Below the pieces are notes generated by a model. It was not told where the DNA came from and searched no databases. It saw nothing but the letters and a program-made list of their open reading frames with translations. Positions 16,727-26,150 of a DNA stretch of 64,000 nucleotides are shown in pieces. Made by a program: the position numbers and the translations under genes. The DNA lies in the NCBI GenBank assembly GCA_023384415.1, contig JAHDWJ010000016.1:104295-168294 (forward strand), given 5' to 3'. Position 1 is the first letter of the stretch. Every line of letters begins with the position of its first letter. The DNA is from Anaerolineae bacterium. GTDB lineage: Bacteria; Chloroflexota; Anaerolineae; Promineifilales; Promineifilaceae.

Positions 16727-18094
16727 TCATTTCAGGATGTAGTAAGTGCCTTTGTTGGAGCCAATTTTTAGTAAGTGCCCCCGTTCGACGAGATCAACCA
16801 GATCGCGGCGCAAGGTTTCGCTGGAAACATCCTCAAAAAGCCGCTGATATTCCCGATTGGTGATGCTGCCATTTTGCCGCGTATAAGCCAGGGCACGGGC
16901 CTGCCGCTCGTTCATACTCTGCGCTCCACGAGGGGCGGTCCGCCGTTCTCGGCTGTTGGTGAGGGTAACGGTGAAGGAGTAAGGAGTTTCCCGAAATTGG
17001 GGGGGATTGTGGCCGGCCTGCACCATCTCTTCAATCATCCGGTCTATGCCCAAGCCCAGTTCTTCGATATACCCCCATTGGTATAGGCCATTGACCAGGC
17101 GAGGGTTGCGGGAATAATGTTCTTCAACCAGGTTGTCTATGGTGATATAGCCGGGCAGGCCCCCGGGGCTGATAATCTCCAAACGGTCAGCGTACATGCG
17201 GATTTCCGTGCGCCGCCCCTTGATGCTGTAATCCCGGTGGCAGACGGCGTTGACAAGGGCCTCACGGACGGCAAAGGGAGGATATTCAGGCAGCTCTTCC
17301 CGCTCCAATCCATTGACGGTGGCCCCAACACGCATCTCTTCCCAGGTGATGGCCCAGGCTCGTTCGATGATACGCGCCAGAGGGCCGTTCAGTTCGTCCC
17401 GGCGGCCATACCCCACGCCGCCATCTTCGCCACGGGGTTCGGTGCCGGGGAATTTGACGAAGACGAGGCCGCTTTGGGGCAGGAAGGTTTGCGGCCGCTT
17501 GCCCAACAACAATATCCCGGTCACGGTGGGATCGCCATATTGGTCTACTGCCCCAATTTCAAAGAGCATATTTTGGGGATTGGTGGGGCGGGGTGTACCG
17601 CGCTGCTCTCGTTTGGTGACATACTCGGCTACGATTTCCGGATCAAAATCTTGCTGAGTCGCCCCTGGAACGGGTTGGGTTTCATAATCGTTGGCATCTT
17701 TGGTGCTGGCAAGCTGGTGAACTTCCTGCCCAGAGAGGGGGCGGTTGTTGGCCCCGCTGCGGATGAGAACGCGGCCATCGGCCAGGCTGTGCAGCTCATT
17801 GCTGCGAGTAACTCGTATGCCAATGAGCATCCCTTGGGCTGTTTCTACCTGCTGCCAATCACCGCGCACAGGGGGACGACAGTTGGACGCGGCCGCGCGG
17901 AAGGCTCCTTCGGCCTCTTCCCCCCAAATTTCATTGACATAACGTCCATCCTCATCCAACCCCAGGACAATAAGTCCCCCTTCACCGTTGGCAAACGCCA
18001 CCAGGCATTCAGCCAGGAGATCGGCATCCGTTTCAGGCAAGAAAGCTAATTGTGAGCCAGGACGTTTGTTGCCCAGAGGAAATTGAGAAGCCAT
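16727..18094 (-). CDS. AlbA_2 (Schlafen-like) domain / HATPase_c_4 / winged-helix protein
   Basis: The 455-residue protein has an N-terminal AlbA_2/Schlafen-type domain (~1-120; 'LVAFANGEGGLIVLGLDEDG', 'GMLIGIRVTRSNELHSLADG'). The middle carries a GHKL ATPase-like module (~260-370; 'VREALVNAVCHRDYSI', 'MYADRLEIISPGGLP'). It ends in a winged helix ('SITNREYQRLFEDVSSETLR'). Such proteins are usually annotated as putative ATP-dependent transcriptional regulators; some relatives occur in defence contexts, but there are no defence genes here. Start by the first ATG. It is followed on the same strand by the acetyltransferase fusion, 210 bp away. A 310-codon frame on the opposite strand is a shadow. 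Confidence 0.82.
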   Translation of the reverse strand: MASQFPLGNKRPGSQLAFLPETDADLLAECLVAFANGEGGLIVLGLDEDGRYVNEIWGEEAEGAFRAAASNCRPPVRGDWQQVETAQGMLIGIRVTRSNELHSLADGRVLIRSGANNRPLSGQEVHQLASTKDANDYETQPVPGATQQDFDPEIVAEYVTKREQRGTPRPTNPQNMLFEIGAVDQYGDPTVTGILLLGKRPQTFLPQSGLVFVKFPGTEPRGEDGGVGYGRRDELNGPLARIIERAWAITWEEMRVGATVNGLEREELPEYPPFAVREALVNAVCHRDYSIKGRRTEIRMYADRLEIISPGGLPGYITIDNLVEEHYSRNPRLVNGLYQWGYIEELGLGIDRMIEEMVQAGHNPPQFRETPYSFTVTLTNSRERRTAPRGAQSMNERQARALAYTRQNGSITNREYQRLFEDVSSETLRRDLVDLVERGHLLKIGSNKGTYYILK

Positions 18095-18105
18095 AAGGAG
18101 TTCCC

Positions 18106-18140
18106 TGATGGGTGATGGGTGAAAACTTACGTTTCACTTC
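18106..18140. repeat. Heptad run with strand switch between menG and the AlbA_2 gene
   Basis: TGATGGG is repeated twice, then TGAAAAC, then complementary-sense TTACGTT and TCACTTC. The run includes the last codons of menG at its right end. Confidence 0.6.
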
Positions 18141-18856
18141 ATTGCCAAAGAGTCACTTTTTTCACCCACATGAATGGCAATCGTGCCAAACATAAACAAC
18201 TTAAACCGTACCTGGCTGAATCCGGTCTGACGCATCGCTTCGGCCAGGGCTTCGGGGGTGCGGAACTGTTGGGTGCTGTCAGGTAGGTACCGGTACGCTT
18301 CGGATTCGCCGGTGATGAGGCGACCCAGAGTAGGGATGACTGTGTTGAGGTGGAACAAGATAAAGGGGCGGAGCAGGTTCCGCTTGGGGGGGCTAGATTC
18401 CAGAACGATGACGCGGCCGCCAGGCTTCGTAACCCGCCACTGCTCCTGAAAAGCCTTATCTACATCAATCACATTGCGCATGAGAAAGCCAGAGGTCACA
18501 GCATCAAAATAATTATCAGGAAAGGGGAGTGCCAGAGTATCGGCACCCACCCATTGAATGGTGCGCCGCTCTGGGTATAGTTTGCCTGCCTGCATCATTT
18601 CCAGGGTAAAATCCCCTCCTACCGCTTGCAAACCGGGCACTTGCTGCATCCCTTCATAAGCAATGTCACCGGTGCCTGTAGCGATGTCCAGCAAGCGGCC
18701 GCCGGCGGGAATGTTGGCCTGAGCAATCACATAACGTCGCCAGCGCACATCCTGGCCGAACGTCATTAGCCGGTTCATCCGATCATACCGCCCGGCAATG
18801 CGGGCAAACATATTTTGTACATAGTGGGCACGTTCCTGCCCGGTTAAATGAGCCAT
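18134..18856 (-). CDS. menG: Demethylmenaquinone methyltransferase (MenG/UbiE)
   Basis: This enzyme methylates demethylmenaquinone with S-adenosylmethionine, the last step of menaquinone synthesis. The 240 residues show the UbiE pattern: 'MFARIAGRYDRMNRLMTFGQD', the SAM-binding loop 'LLDIATGTGDIAY', and 'TSGFLMRNVIDVDKAFQEQW' (family 'NV.D...A..E..RV' motif). 'VTKPGGRVIVLESSPPKRN' and a proline/aromatic C-terminal region follow. The product would supply the quinone used by succinate dehydrogenase at 36.9-40.5 kb. It lies 24 bp downstream of ftsK on the same strand. No other men genes are present. Confidence 0.88.
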   Translation of the reverse strand: MAHLTGQERAHYVQNMFARIAGRYDRMNRLMTFGQDVRWRRYVIAQANIPAGGRLLDIATGTGDIAYEGMQQVPGLQAVGGDFTLEMMQAGKLYPERRTIQWVGADTLALPFPDNYFDAVTSGFLMRNVIDVDKAFQEQWRVTKPGGRVIVLESSPPKRNLLRPFILFHLNTVIPTLGRLITGESEAYRYLPDSTQQFRTPEALAEAMRQTGFSQVRFKLFMFGTIAIHVGEKSDSLAMK

Positions 18857-18880
18857 AAGTTTTTAAGGGTTTTGGGGGGG

Positions 18881-21568
18881 TTATACTTCATCAAAGCCAA
18901 TCTCCAAATCGTCGTTTCGTTCATCTCCACCCATTTTGCTCGCAGAAGCAAGGTGATTAACTGCCTCTGATTGATCCTCGTTCTCAAGGCCAACCACCTC
19001 CCGCGCTTTACTGGTGCCGGTGGGGGGGCCGATGATGCCTTGCTCTTCCATCATATCAATCAGCCGGGCGGCACGGGTGTAGCCGATACGGAAACGGCGT
19101 TGTAACAGGCTGGTAGAGGCTTTTTTCATCTCTCGCACCATGGCAATCGCTTCTGGCAGCAGTTCATCCTCATACTGCGCGGCATCCTCTTGAGCGATCA
19201 AATCTTCCCACAATGGCTGCTGTGCCTGGGGGTGGGGGGATGGGGCAAGGGGACGAGGGGGTACAGCCAGGCGTGGTTCAGCATTGACTGGCTGACCACT
19301 GGAAAAAGTAGGGGCTGGGGGTACAGCTTTAGGGTCGGTGTTAATGATGGGGGGAGGGGGGGGCTGGCGGTTAGCCATCGGTGGTTGGCCGCTGATGGTT
19401 GGTGGCTGGGGTCTGGCGGCCAACTGTCCACTATTCACGGCTGGCTGCTTACCGCTCATCATTTGCTTGCTCTCTGGGGTGATTAAATTATTTCGTCTGG
19501 CCTGCTGCCAGAAGGCGATCAACTTATCTAACTCTCCATCACCGACATAGCAGCCCTGAAGACGAACCGGCGCGGCCGCGTCCGGGCTTTGGAACAACAT
19601 ATCCCCCTGGCCTAACAGCCGTTCCGCCCCCACACTGTCCAAAATAACCCGGCTGTCGGTGCTAGAAGCGACGGCAAAGGCGATCCGGGCCGGGAAGTTG
19701 GCCTTGATCAACCCGGTCACCACATCTACTGAAGGGCGTTGGGTGGCTAAAATCATATGAATGCCGGTGGCACGGGCCATCTGGGCTAGTCGGGTAATTC
19801 CTCGCTCCGTCTCATCCGGAGCCAACATCATTAAATCGGCCAACTCATCAATAATAATGACGATATAGGGTAGCTTTTCCCCTTTTTCCTTGAGCAGCTT
19901 TTTATTGTACTCCTGGATATTACGTACCGCGGCCGCCGAAAACGCTTTGTACCGCTTATCCATCTCGCGCAAAGCCCATTGCAGCGTTCCTACGACCCGC
20001 TCTAAATCTACCACTACCGGAGCAGCTAAATGGGGAATGCCATTGTAGCCGGTCAACTCTACCCGCTTGGGGTCTACCATCACCAGTTTCAAATCATCGG
20101 GGGTGTTTTGCAGAATGAGGCAGGCGATAATGCCGTTGACACAGACAGATTTACCCGACCCGGTGGCTCCGGCGATAAGTAAATGGGGCATTTTGGTTAA
20201 ATCGGCGGCCACCGACTGGCCTGCCACATCCTGGCCCAGGCCAATCGCCAGGGGTGATTTTATTTTTTGGAAGGCGGCCGATTCCATTACATCGCGCAGA
20301 GATACAACGGCTTTAGCGGCGTTGGGGACTTCAATGCCCACATACCCTTTGCCGGGTACAGGGGCCTGGATACGGATGCTGCGGGCGGAAAGGGCTAAAG
20401 CCAGATCATCGGCCAGACTGGCGATTTTACCCACTTTCACTTTAGTCCGTTTGCCGTTGCGCTGTTCTATGAAGAGAGGCTCGACACCGTACTGGATAAC
20501 GGTGGGGCCAAATTGGGTATCCACTAGTTTGACCGGGGCCCCAAAACTTTCCAATGTTTTCTCAATAACGCCGACTTGTTCACGGATGTAATCGTTGTTG
20601 GCATCTTGTTCGCTGCCCATTTCTAATAGCTCCGCCAGGTTGGGCCGGGGCCAATTTTGGGCTGGGGTCTGTCCCACGAAAATAGGCTGGGGAGCTGAGG
20701 CTTCTTCGACGGTAGTGGGCTTGGCCGGTGGGGCCGGCGGCCGCACGGCTGTTGGTGTGGGTGAAACACGTTTTGCTGGCTCAGTTAATGCAGCTGTAGG
20801 AGCGGGCCGGGGCGCGGCCGCAGCCGGTTTCTTGTCAAAAGAAAGAGCGGGCTGGATAGGGTGGCCATCGGGAGGTGGGGGAACTGGGCGGGGGCTGATG
20901 GAGCGGGGGGCTGGGGCATTGGCTGGCGGCCGTGTGGCCGTTACAGCCTGGCGTAACCCGTTCAGGCTGTTGATAATATCCGTTTTGGTGAGGCCAGTGA
21001 ACAGGATCGTGGCAATCCCCCCCACTACCAGATAAAGCAGAAGGGTAGCGGCCATGCCTATAATCTGGGCCAGGGTAGCCACCAACATGGCTCCTAGATA
21101 ACCGCCACCCAGGCCCGCGGCCGCGACCTGCCAGACATCATCCGGGGTATTCTGTTGGGCCACGGCGATAAAAGTGGCTAATGCTTCAAAACAGAGAAAC
21201 AGCCCTCCCAGGCCGATAAGGCGATAGGTGGGCAGGCGGGGGGGCTGCTCCATCCCCCACAATACCAGATAAAAGCCGGCCGCCAGCAGGGTGAGCGGCA
21301 CAAAAATCCCCCCCCAACCAAAACTGCGCCAGATTAAATTAGCGATAGTGCCTAAAAGCTGCCCTTGCTCTGGAGAAAGTAAGCTCAGGGTAATGGCAAA
21401 GGTAGCCAGGGTGAGGGCAATACCAAAAATAATCGCTTTTTGGTGGATATTTAACGTGAAAGAACGCGGCCGCCTGGCTCGTTCCGTTTTAGCTGGGGGG
21501 CGTTTGCGAGCCGGGGCTTTATTGCTGGGTTGTTGTTTTGGAGATGGGTTTTGCTTTCGTGTTGCCAT
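18881..21568 (-). CDS. ftsK: DNA translocase FtsK/SpoIIIE
   Basis: This is a membrane-anchored hexameric DNA pump that clears chromosome termini from the division septum. Residues ~45-200 hold four or five membrane segments after a basic N-terminus. A Pro/Ala-rich linker spans ~220-300. The motor follows, with Walker A 'GATGSGKS' at 467-474 (Lys473), Walker B 'IVIIIDELADLMM' and 'MILATQRPSVDVVTGLIKAN'. Another Pro-rich stretch (~700-790) leads to the C-terminal gamma winged helix ('LQRRFRIGYTRAARLIDMME') that reads KOPS-type sequences. The 895-residue length is normal. The second proline-rich linker between motor and gamma domain is longer than in model proteins. Confidence 0.95.
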   Translation of the reverse strand: MATRKQNPSPKQQPSNKAPARKRPPAKTERARRPRSFTLNIHQKAIIFGIALTLATFAITLSLLSPEQGQLLGTIANLIWRSFGWGGIFVPLTLLAAGFYLVLWGMEQPPRLPTYRLIGLGGLFLCFEALATFIAVAQQNTPDDVWQVAAAGLGGGYLGAMLVATLAQIIGMAATLLLYLVVGGIATILFTGLTKTDIINSLNGLRQAVTATRPPANAPAPRSISPRPVPPPPDGHPIQPALSFDKKPAAAAPRPAPTAALTEPAKRVSPTPTAVRPPAPPAKPTTVEEASAPQPIFVGQTPAQNWPRPNLAELLEMGSEQDANNDYIREQVGVIEKTLESFGAPVKLVDTQFGPTVIQYGVEPLFIEQRNGKRTKVKVGKIASLADDLALALSARSIRIQAPVPGKGYVGIEVPNAAKAVVSLRDVMESAAFQKIKSPLAIGLGQDVAGQSVAADLTKMPHLLIAGATGSGKSVCVNGIIACLILQNTPDDLKLVMVDPKRVELTGYNGIPHLAAPVVVDLERVVGTLQWALREMDKRYKAFSAAAVRNIQEYNKKLLKEKGEKLPYIVIIIDELADLMMLAPDETERGITRLAQMARATGIHMILATQRPSVDVVTGLIKANFPARIAFAVASSTDSRVILDSVGAERLLGQGDMLFQSPDAAAPVRLQGCYVGDGELDKLIAFWQQARRNNLITPESKQMMSGKQPAVNSGQLAARPQPPTISGQPPMANRQPPPPPIINTDPKAVPPAPTFSSGQPVNAEPRLAVPPRPLAPSPHPQAQQPLWEDLIAQEDAAQYEDELLPEAIAMVREMKKASTSLLQRRFRIGYTRAARLIDMMEEQGIIGPPTGTSKAREVVGLENEDQSEAVNHLASASKMGGDERNDDLEIGFDEV

Positions 21569-21617
21569 CGCTCAAATGTTCCTGTAAACCGTAACAATTA
21601 TATCACACCCCCAAAAT

Positions 21618-21675
21618 CGTGATCGTATTCATAATCGTAATCGTAATCGAAAAACCGATTACGACAGCGATCACG
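21618..21675. terminator. Nested hairpin between GT39-like gene and ftsK
   Basis: CGTGATCG (21618-21625) pairs with CGATCACG (21668-21675). Inside it, TCGTAATCG (21641-21649) pairs with CGATTACGA (21656-21664). The inner arm is drawn from an ATCGTA/ATCGTG repeat run. It sits just after the GT39-like stop when read on the minus strand. Confidence 0.5.
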
Positions 21676-21680
21676 GTTGG

Positions 21681-23609
21681 TCAAGGCAGTGGCAGGAGCA
21701 AAAGATAAAACAGTTCTCGCCCCACCGGGCCATTGAGGAAAAAATTATGCCCCTGAATTGGATCATACAACCCTATGGCTAAGGTGGCCTCATCCCAAAG
21801 CCCCGGCGGCGCCACCTCCATCGCCACCCGCTCAACATACACATCTCCTACCTGCCATTGATATCCCCATTGGCCATGCTGGCTCATATTTACCAGCAAC
21901 TGCCCCTGATCATCAAACAGTTGATAATACGGGGTGATATACCAGGCAGCCCGATCTGGGTGCAGCTGCTCTACTCGCCAATAAGTTGTGATCATGAGGT
22001 TGGTTTCAACCAACTGTACATCATAGCCGAGCAGGGTCAATCCAGCGTCACTGGTCCAACCGACTGGGTTGGATGGTAAAGCCAGAGCTTCTTCCTGGCT
22101 GTAGGGGGTCACCAGGATGAAATCAACCTGGGTGCCATCGGCCAGGGTGATGGTTTGCTCAGGGAACCTTGTTTCGTGGGGACCTAATGTGCCCGGTATA
22201 GGGGGTTGTTTGTAGTGGAGATAGAGGAGTGGCTCTTGCCCTGGTAAAACAACAAAATGGGGATAGGCCAGGTTGTCAATGGTTTGTAAATAGGCAGCAG
22301 CCAGACCGCTCAGCAGCGGGGCATTGGTTTCCGCGACGATACGCCTGGGATAGCTTTGACCGCTTGTTAAGGCGCGAATGGTTTGCCCCAGGCGGTCTGC
22401 CTCGACCAACACCCATCCATTGTACCCATCACCGGAAGGGTTCGCGGCCGCAGCCTGCCCGGCTCGTCCCAGATTGACCTTAAACTGCCCGGCCCCCAGA
22501 ATAAGACCGAGGATGATCAGCCAACGAAGCTGCGGCCGCAACCATCCCCCTCTCAGCCCCCAGGCTGCCAGTAGGTGGCCGGCCGGTAAACTCAGCAGCA
22601 AATAATGGGCATGAACCAACGTCGGCAGCACCGTCAGCCCCACTATCGGCACCCCAAACCAGACAAGCAGTATAATCGCCAATCGTCGCTGGGAGCCATC
22701 CGTCCCCAAAGCAGCAATTGCCTGCCCCATCCCAACCACCAGGGCCGCACTCAGACTGATATGAGCCACAATCATTAACCAGGGTGATGGCACGGGTTCA
22801 GGGGAAAATTCGTCCTGGCCGTTAAACTCCCACCCTGTGATCAGACGGACAGCATGTTCCCAGGCCTCTACATTGAGACCCGCTCCCCCGCTGCCTACAA
22901 AGCGGCTTAACTTTTCACTATTTTGCCCGCTGCGGCCGCTCAACCCCCAGGCAAAAAAGGCTAACGAGAACAGCAAAACGGCCCCTCCTGCCCAAACAGG
23001 CCAGCGGGGCAGGTGGCGGTGAAAATAGAGCAGCAGCACTCCTATGGGTACAATGATAACAAAGGCCAAAATATAGGTCTGCATCATCGCCACCGCCGCC
23101 AGCAAGCCCAGGAACAACCGCCGGGGTTCAGCTTTGTCCGTCACCAGGGTAGGCCAGAGGCCCCAGGCAATGATGACCATGAAAAATGGGAGCAATCCTT
23201 GTGTCCAGGGAAGACGGCTGTAGTAGACGACCCAGGGGTTGATAGCGAACAAGAGAGCTGCCAGGAACGCGGCCGCGCTACCCATCAGCTTGCGGGTCAC
23301 ACTGTAGAGCGGCCAAACGGCCACCGTATTTAACAAAGTGACAAAAAGATAGACAGCCCAGGGGGAACGCCAGAAGAGCAGCGGGATGGCCTGCAAATAC
23401 GCCATCAGCGGGGGGTTATCCAAAAAAACAGAAGATGGCTGTCCGATCCACAGCCATTCCCGGCCATCTACCAGGCGCAGGGCCAGATACGCCTGGTAAC
23501 TTTCGTCATAACCATGCCGCACCAGGGGCAGATCTGCCAGCCGGAAAAAAGCGGTTAAGAGGATGAGTAAAACGGGGATAAGGAGGGAAGCAGATCGGAT
23601 AAGCAGCAC
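21681..23609 (-). CDS. GT-C fold membrane glycosyltransferase (GT39/ArnT-like)
   Basis: The 642-residue protein has about ten membrane segments in the first ~400 residues and a soluble beta-rich C-terminal domain. The first external loop contains 'LVRHGYDESYQAYLALRL', where the Asp-Glu pair matches the catalytic acidic motif of dolichyl/undecaprenyl-phosphate sugar-using GT-C enzymes. 'LLFAINPWVVYYSRLPW' and 'TLVHAHYLLLSLPAGHLLA' are also typical. It likely transfers a sugar from a lipid carrier to an exported protein or glycolipid. The start is GTG; the SH3 lipoprotein gene ends 9 nt upstream, so the two may be co-transcribed. Acceptor unknown. Confidence 0.82.
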   Translation of the reverse strand: MLLIRSASLLIPVLLILLTAFFRLADLPLVRHGYDESYQAYLALRLVDGREWLWIGQPSSVFLDNPPLMAYLQAIPLLFWRSPWAVYLFVTLLNTVAVWPLYSVTRKLMGSAAAFLAALLFAINPWVVYYSRLPWTQGLLPFFMVIIAWGLWPTLVTDKAEPRRLFLGLLAAVAMMQTYILAFVIIVPIGVLLLYFHRHLPRWPVWAGGAVLLFSLAFFAWGLSGRSGQNSEKLSRFVGSGGAGLNVEAWEHAVRLITGWEFNGQDEFSPEPVPSPWLMIVAHISLSAALVVGMGQAIAALGTDGSQRRLAIILLVWFGVPIVGLTVLPTLVHAHYLLLSLPAGHLLAAWGLRGGWLRPQLRWLIILGLILGAGQFKVNLGRAGQAAAANPSGDGYNGWVLVEADRLGQTIRALTSGQSYPRRIVAETNAPLLSGLAAAYLQTIDNLAYPHFVVLPGQEPLLYLHYKQPPIPGTLGPHETRFPEQTITLADGTQVDFILVTPYSQEEALALPSNPVGWTSDAGLTLLGYDVQLVETNLMITTYWRVEQLHPDRAAWYITPYYQLFDDQGQLLVNMSQHGQWGYQWQVGDVYVERVAMEVAPPGLWDEATLAIGLYDPIQGHNFFLNGPVGRELFYLLLLPLP

Positions 23610-23618
23610 CGCAGTCCG

Positions 23619-23996
23619 TTAATCCTTCTCTTCAACATTATCAGCATGGACCCAACCAACCTGTCCCGAACTACTTCTAACCTGGTACCAAAGCTCTCCT
23701 TCAACTGCGGCCGCTTGCTCAATCGTAACCGTCGTTCCCCGCGACTCCCCAGCCACCAATCTACCATTTGGCCCATCCAGCAAATTCACTAAAAAGCTGC
23801 GCCCTATCAAAATCGCCTGCTCCCCAACCTCAATCGTATCATCCCCAAGCTCCCCTGGTTCAACCGTCGGGATGGGTGTGGGCATCGCCCGGCGTGTGGC
23901 CTCTTCCACCGTGAACACCTGCCCACTCTGTTTACATGCCAATACAGTCAACAACAAAACCACAATGATCCGTAAAAACAGGTTCCTTCTATTCAT
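23619..23996 (-). CDS. SH3-domain lipoprotein
   Basis: A 125-residue exported protein. The N-terminus has the lipobox 'LLTVLAC', and mature Cys ~21 would be lipidated. After a Pro/Thr-rich spacer, residues ~65-120 match a bacterial SH3 (SH3b) domain: 'FLVNLLDGPNGRLVAGESRG', 'WYQVRSSSGQVGWVHADNV'. Such domains bind peptidoglycan or mediate surface contacts. The 9-bp gap to the downstream glycosyltransferase suggests one transcript. The function beyond attachment is unknown. Confidence 0.82.
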   Translation of the reverse strand: MNRRNLFLRIIVVLLLTVLACKQSGQVFTVEEATRRAMPTPIPTVEPGELGDDTIEVGEQAILIGRSFLVNLLDGPNGRLVAGESRGTTVTIEQAAAVEGELWYQVRSSSGQVGWVHADNVEEKD

Positions 23997-24085
23997 GGTG
24001 AGTCATCATCCAAAACAAGTTCGTCGTAATCACTCTAGCTGGCTAAACCAAAAAAGCAATTACCCCAAACAAAAAAGCCACAATC

Positions 24086-25114
24086 TTAATGCTTCCCCCG
24101 CTGCCGTGGATCAAACGCATCCCGCAGCCCGTCCCCCATAAAATTAAACGCCAAAGTCGTCAAGACCAAAGCCATACCCGGGACCAACACCAGATACGGA
24201 TTAGACCGAATACCCTGATACCCCTCATTGATCATAGCCCCCCAGCTAGGCGTCGGCGGATTTACCCCCAGACCGATAAAACTGAGCGCGGCTTCCAGAA
24301 AAATATACCCCGGAATAGCCAGACTTTCGGCAATGAGTAGGGTTCCAATGATATTCGGTAATAAATGTCTAAACATAATCCGGCTGTGGCCGGCTCCCAT
24401 CGCGTGAGCCGCCTCAACAAACTCTTTCCGTTTATATGAAAGCACCTGCCCCCGGGCTAATCGAGCCAGGCCAATCCAGTTAAGCACCCCAATAACAGCA
24501 AACACCAAAAAGAGACCCCCGCTGGCCTGATCAATGCGTAAAATAAAGCCCGCAAAACCCGTTTGCACCCCAGTTCGCCCCAACGCCTTAAAATAGACAG
24601 AAATCAAAATGATCAGTGGCAAAAGAGGTACCGCATAGAGAAAATCAACCGTCCGCATAATCAAATTATCAACCCATCCCCCCACATAGCCAGATAGCAC
24701 CCCCATAAAAATACCTAAAATCAGGCTCACCGCCGAAGCTACAATCGCCACCGATAAAGAGACCCGACTGCCATAAACAATCCGGCTCCATATATCTCGC
24801 CCCAACGCATCAGAACCAGCCAGATATACAGTACAGCCCCATTGCAAAGGGGTTCCCGCCCAGTGACACCGTTCTAGTCGGGTCTCCACAATGTCATAAC
24901 CCGTCATCGGTTTACGGTAAATAGCAGACGTGTTTTGCTCCCGAAAACTATAAGGGGTGAGAAATGGAGCGAACAAAGCCACCAATATTTCAAAAATGAT
25001 GAAAACCGTGCCGGCCACCGCAATTTTGTTGCGGCGAAACTCTCGGAAAGCGTCCGCCGCCGGACTTCGTCCTTTCTCCAATTTGGCCTCGTCAACCTTC
25101 AAAGTTACTGCCAT
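24086..25114 (-). CDS. oppC: Oligo/dipeptide ABC transporter permease (OppC/DppC)
   Basis: This is an inner-membrane subunit of a peptide importer. The 342 residues show the N-terminal OppC_N segment ('AFREFRRNKIAVAGTVFIIF') and six predicted membrane helices. The coupling motif is 'EAAHAMGAGHSRIMFRHLLPN'. 'FLEAALSFIGLGVNPPTPSWGAMI' is the strongly conserved C-terminal block. It is the last gene of the D-F-A-B-C cluster, 46 bp after oppB. The large periplasmic-side loop before helix 2 includes 'CHWAGTPLQWGCTVYLAGSD'. The surrounding 6.6 kb lacks the GCGGCCGC octamer common elsewhere. Confidence 0.93.
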   Translation of the reverse strand: MAVTLKVDEAKLEKGRSPAADAFREFRRNKIAVAGTVFIIFEILVALFAPFLTPYSFREQNTSAIYRKPMTGYDIVETRLERCHWAGTPLQWGCTVYLAGSDALGRDIWSRIVYGSRVSLSVAIVASAVSLILGIFMGVLSGYVGGWVDNLIMRTVDFLYAVPLLPLIILISVYFKALGRTGVQTGFAGFILRIDQASGGLFLVFAVIGVLNWIGLARLARGQVLSYKRKEFVEAAHAMGAGHSRIMFRHLLPNIIGTLLIAESLAIPGYIFLEAALSFIGLGVNPPTPSWGAMINEGYQGIRSNPYLVLVPGMALVLTTLAFNFMGDGLRDAFDPRQRGKH

Positions 25115-25160
25115 CTACACACCTCCACATTCTGCATGCTTTTTACAAGCACCCCTCTAA

Positions 25161-26150
25161 TCAATCGTAACGAATACGTGGGTCTAACCAGGCATAAATA
25201 ATATCTACCATCAAATTACCCAGTATCAGTAAAACAGCGAACAAGAGGGTTAAACTGGTCAACAAAAAATACTCCCGCTGCCCAATACTGGCTACAAATT
25301 GCCGCCCCATTCCGTTAATGGCAAAAATTTGTTCCGTGATCAGCGACCCAGTTACCGCCCCAGCCAGGAGCGGCCCCATAATCGTGGCCACTGGAATCAG
25401 GGAATTCTTCAGGGCGTGGACGATAATAACCGTCGAAGGTTTCAACCCTTTGGCATAAGCGGTGCGAATATAATCAGAATCTAAAACTTCTAACAATCCA
25501 GCTCGCGTCAATCGGGCAATACCAGCCGAATATGCCGTGCCCAACGCAAAGACAGGCATGATGGCTAACTCGAAAAACTTGGCATTGGGGCCAAACATCT
25601 CGCTGTATTTGGGTAAAAACCTAAAGGCAAATGGATACTCCGCTCCCCATCCAGGAAAATCAAACCAACGTAGCTGCACTCCAAAAATTAAAATAAGCAA
25701 GGGGCCTAAGACCAGATTAGGCACTGATACGCCTAACACAGCTAAAAAGGTAGCCGTATAATCAATAGGTGTGTTATGGCGCAGAGCTGCAATAATCCCG
25801 GCAGGAATGCCAATGGCAAACCCTAAAATCAGAGAAAGCAGGCCAAGTTGAATAGAAATAGGAAAAGTTTCTCTAACAATATCATTTACATCCCGGCTTG
25901 GGGTGCTAAATAATGGCCCTAATTCCCCTCTCAGCAAATTCCCCACATAAAGAAAAAATTGTTCTGGCAGCGGTTTATTAAGCCCATACCGATTCTCTAG
26001 CCGTTCACGCACTAATGGCGGCATGGGTCGCTCACCCACATTATCAAACGGGCCTCCCGGTATGGCATGAATAAGCAAAAATGTTGACAAAATAATGAAA
26101 AATAAAACGGGGATAGAAATCAAGATACGGCGAATGATATAAGTTATCAT
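25161..26150 (-). CDS. oppB: Oligo/dipeptide ABC transporter permease (OppB/DppB)
   Basis: This is the partner permease of OppC. The 329 residues start 'MITYIIRRILISIPVLFF' as in all OppB/DppB proteins, with six membrane helices. The coupling motif is 'DYIRTAYAKGLKPSTVIIVH', followed by 'ALKNSLIPVATIMGPLLAG' and 'IFAINGMGRQFVASI'. It is the first permease after the binding protein, separated by a 334-bp spacer with a hairpin. That spacing would allow higher expression of the binding protein than of the permeases. Confidence 0.94.
   Translation of the reverse strand: MITYIIRRILISIPVLFFIILSTFLLIHAIPGGPFDNVGERPMPPLVRERLENRYGLNKPLPEQFFLYVGNLLRGELGPLFSTPSRDVNDIVRETFPISIQLGLLSLILGFAIGIPAGIIAALRHNTPIDYTATFLAVLGVSVPNLVLGPLLILIFGVQLRWFDFPGWGAEYPFAFRFLPKYSEMFGPNAKFFELAIMPVFALGTAYSAGIARLTRAGLLEVLDSDYIRTAYAKGLKPSTVIIVHALKNSLIPVATIMGPLLAGAVTGSLITEQIFAINGMGRQFVASIGQREYFLLTSLTLLFAVLLILGNLMVDIIYAWLDPRIRYD

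Noticed and set aside
17117-18049. Open frame of 310 codons on the plus strand
   Set aside because: Fully antisense to the AlbA_2/HATPase gene, which has clear domain motifs; the frame has no family features and reflects codon bias.
16727-18094. AlbA_2/Schlafen-like gene as part of an anti-phage defence island
   Set aside because: Neighbours are housekeeping genes (menG, ftsK) and an acetyltransferase fusion; no restriction, toxin or phage genes are near.
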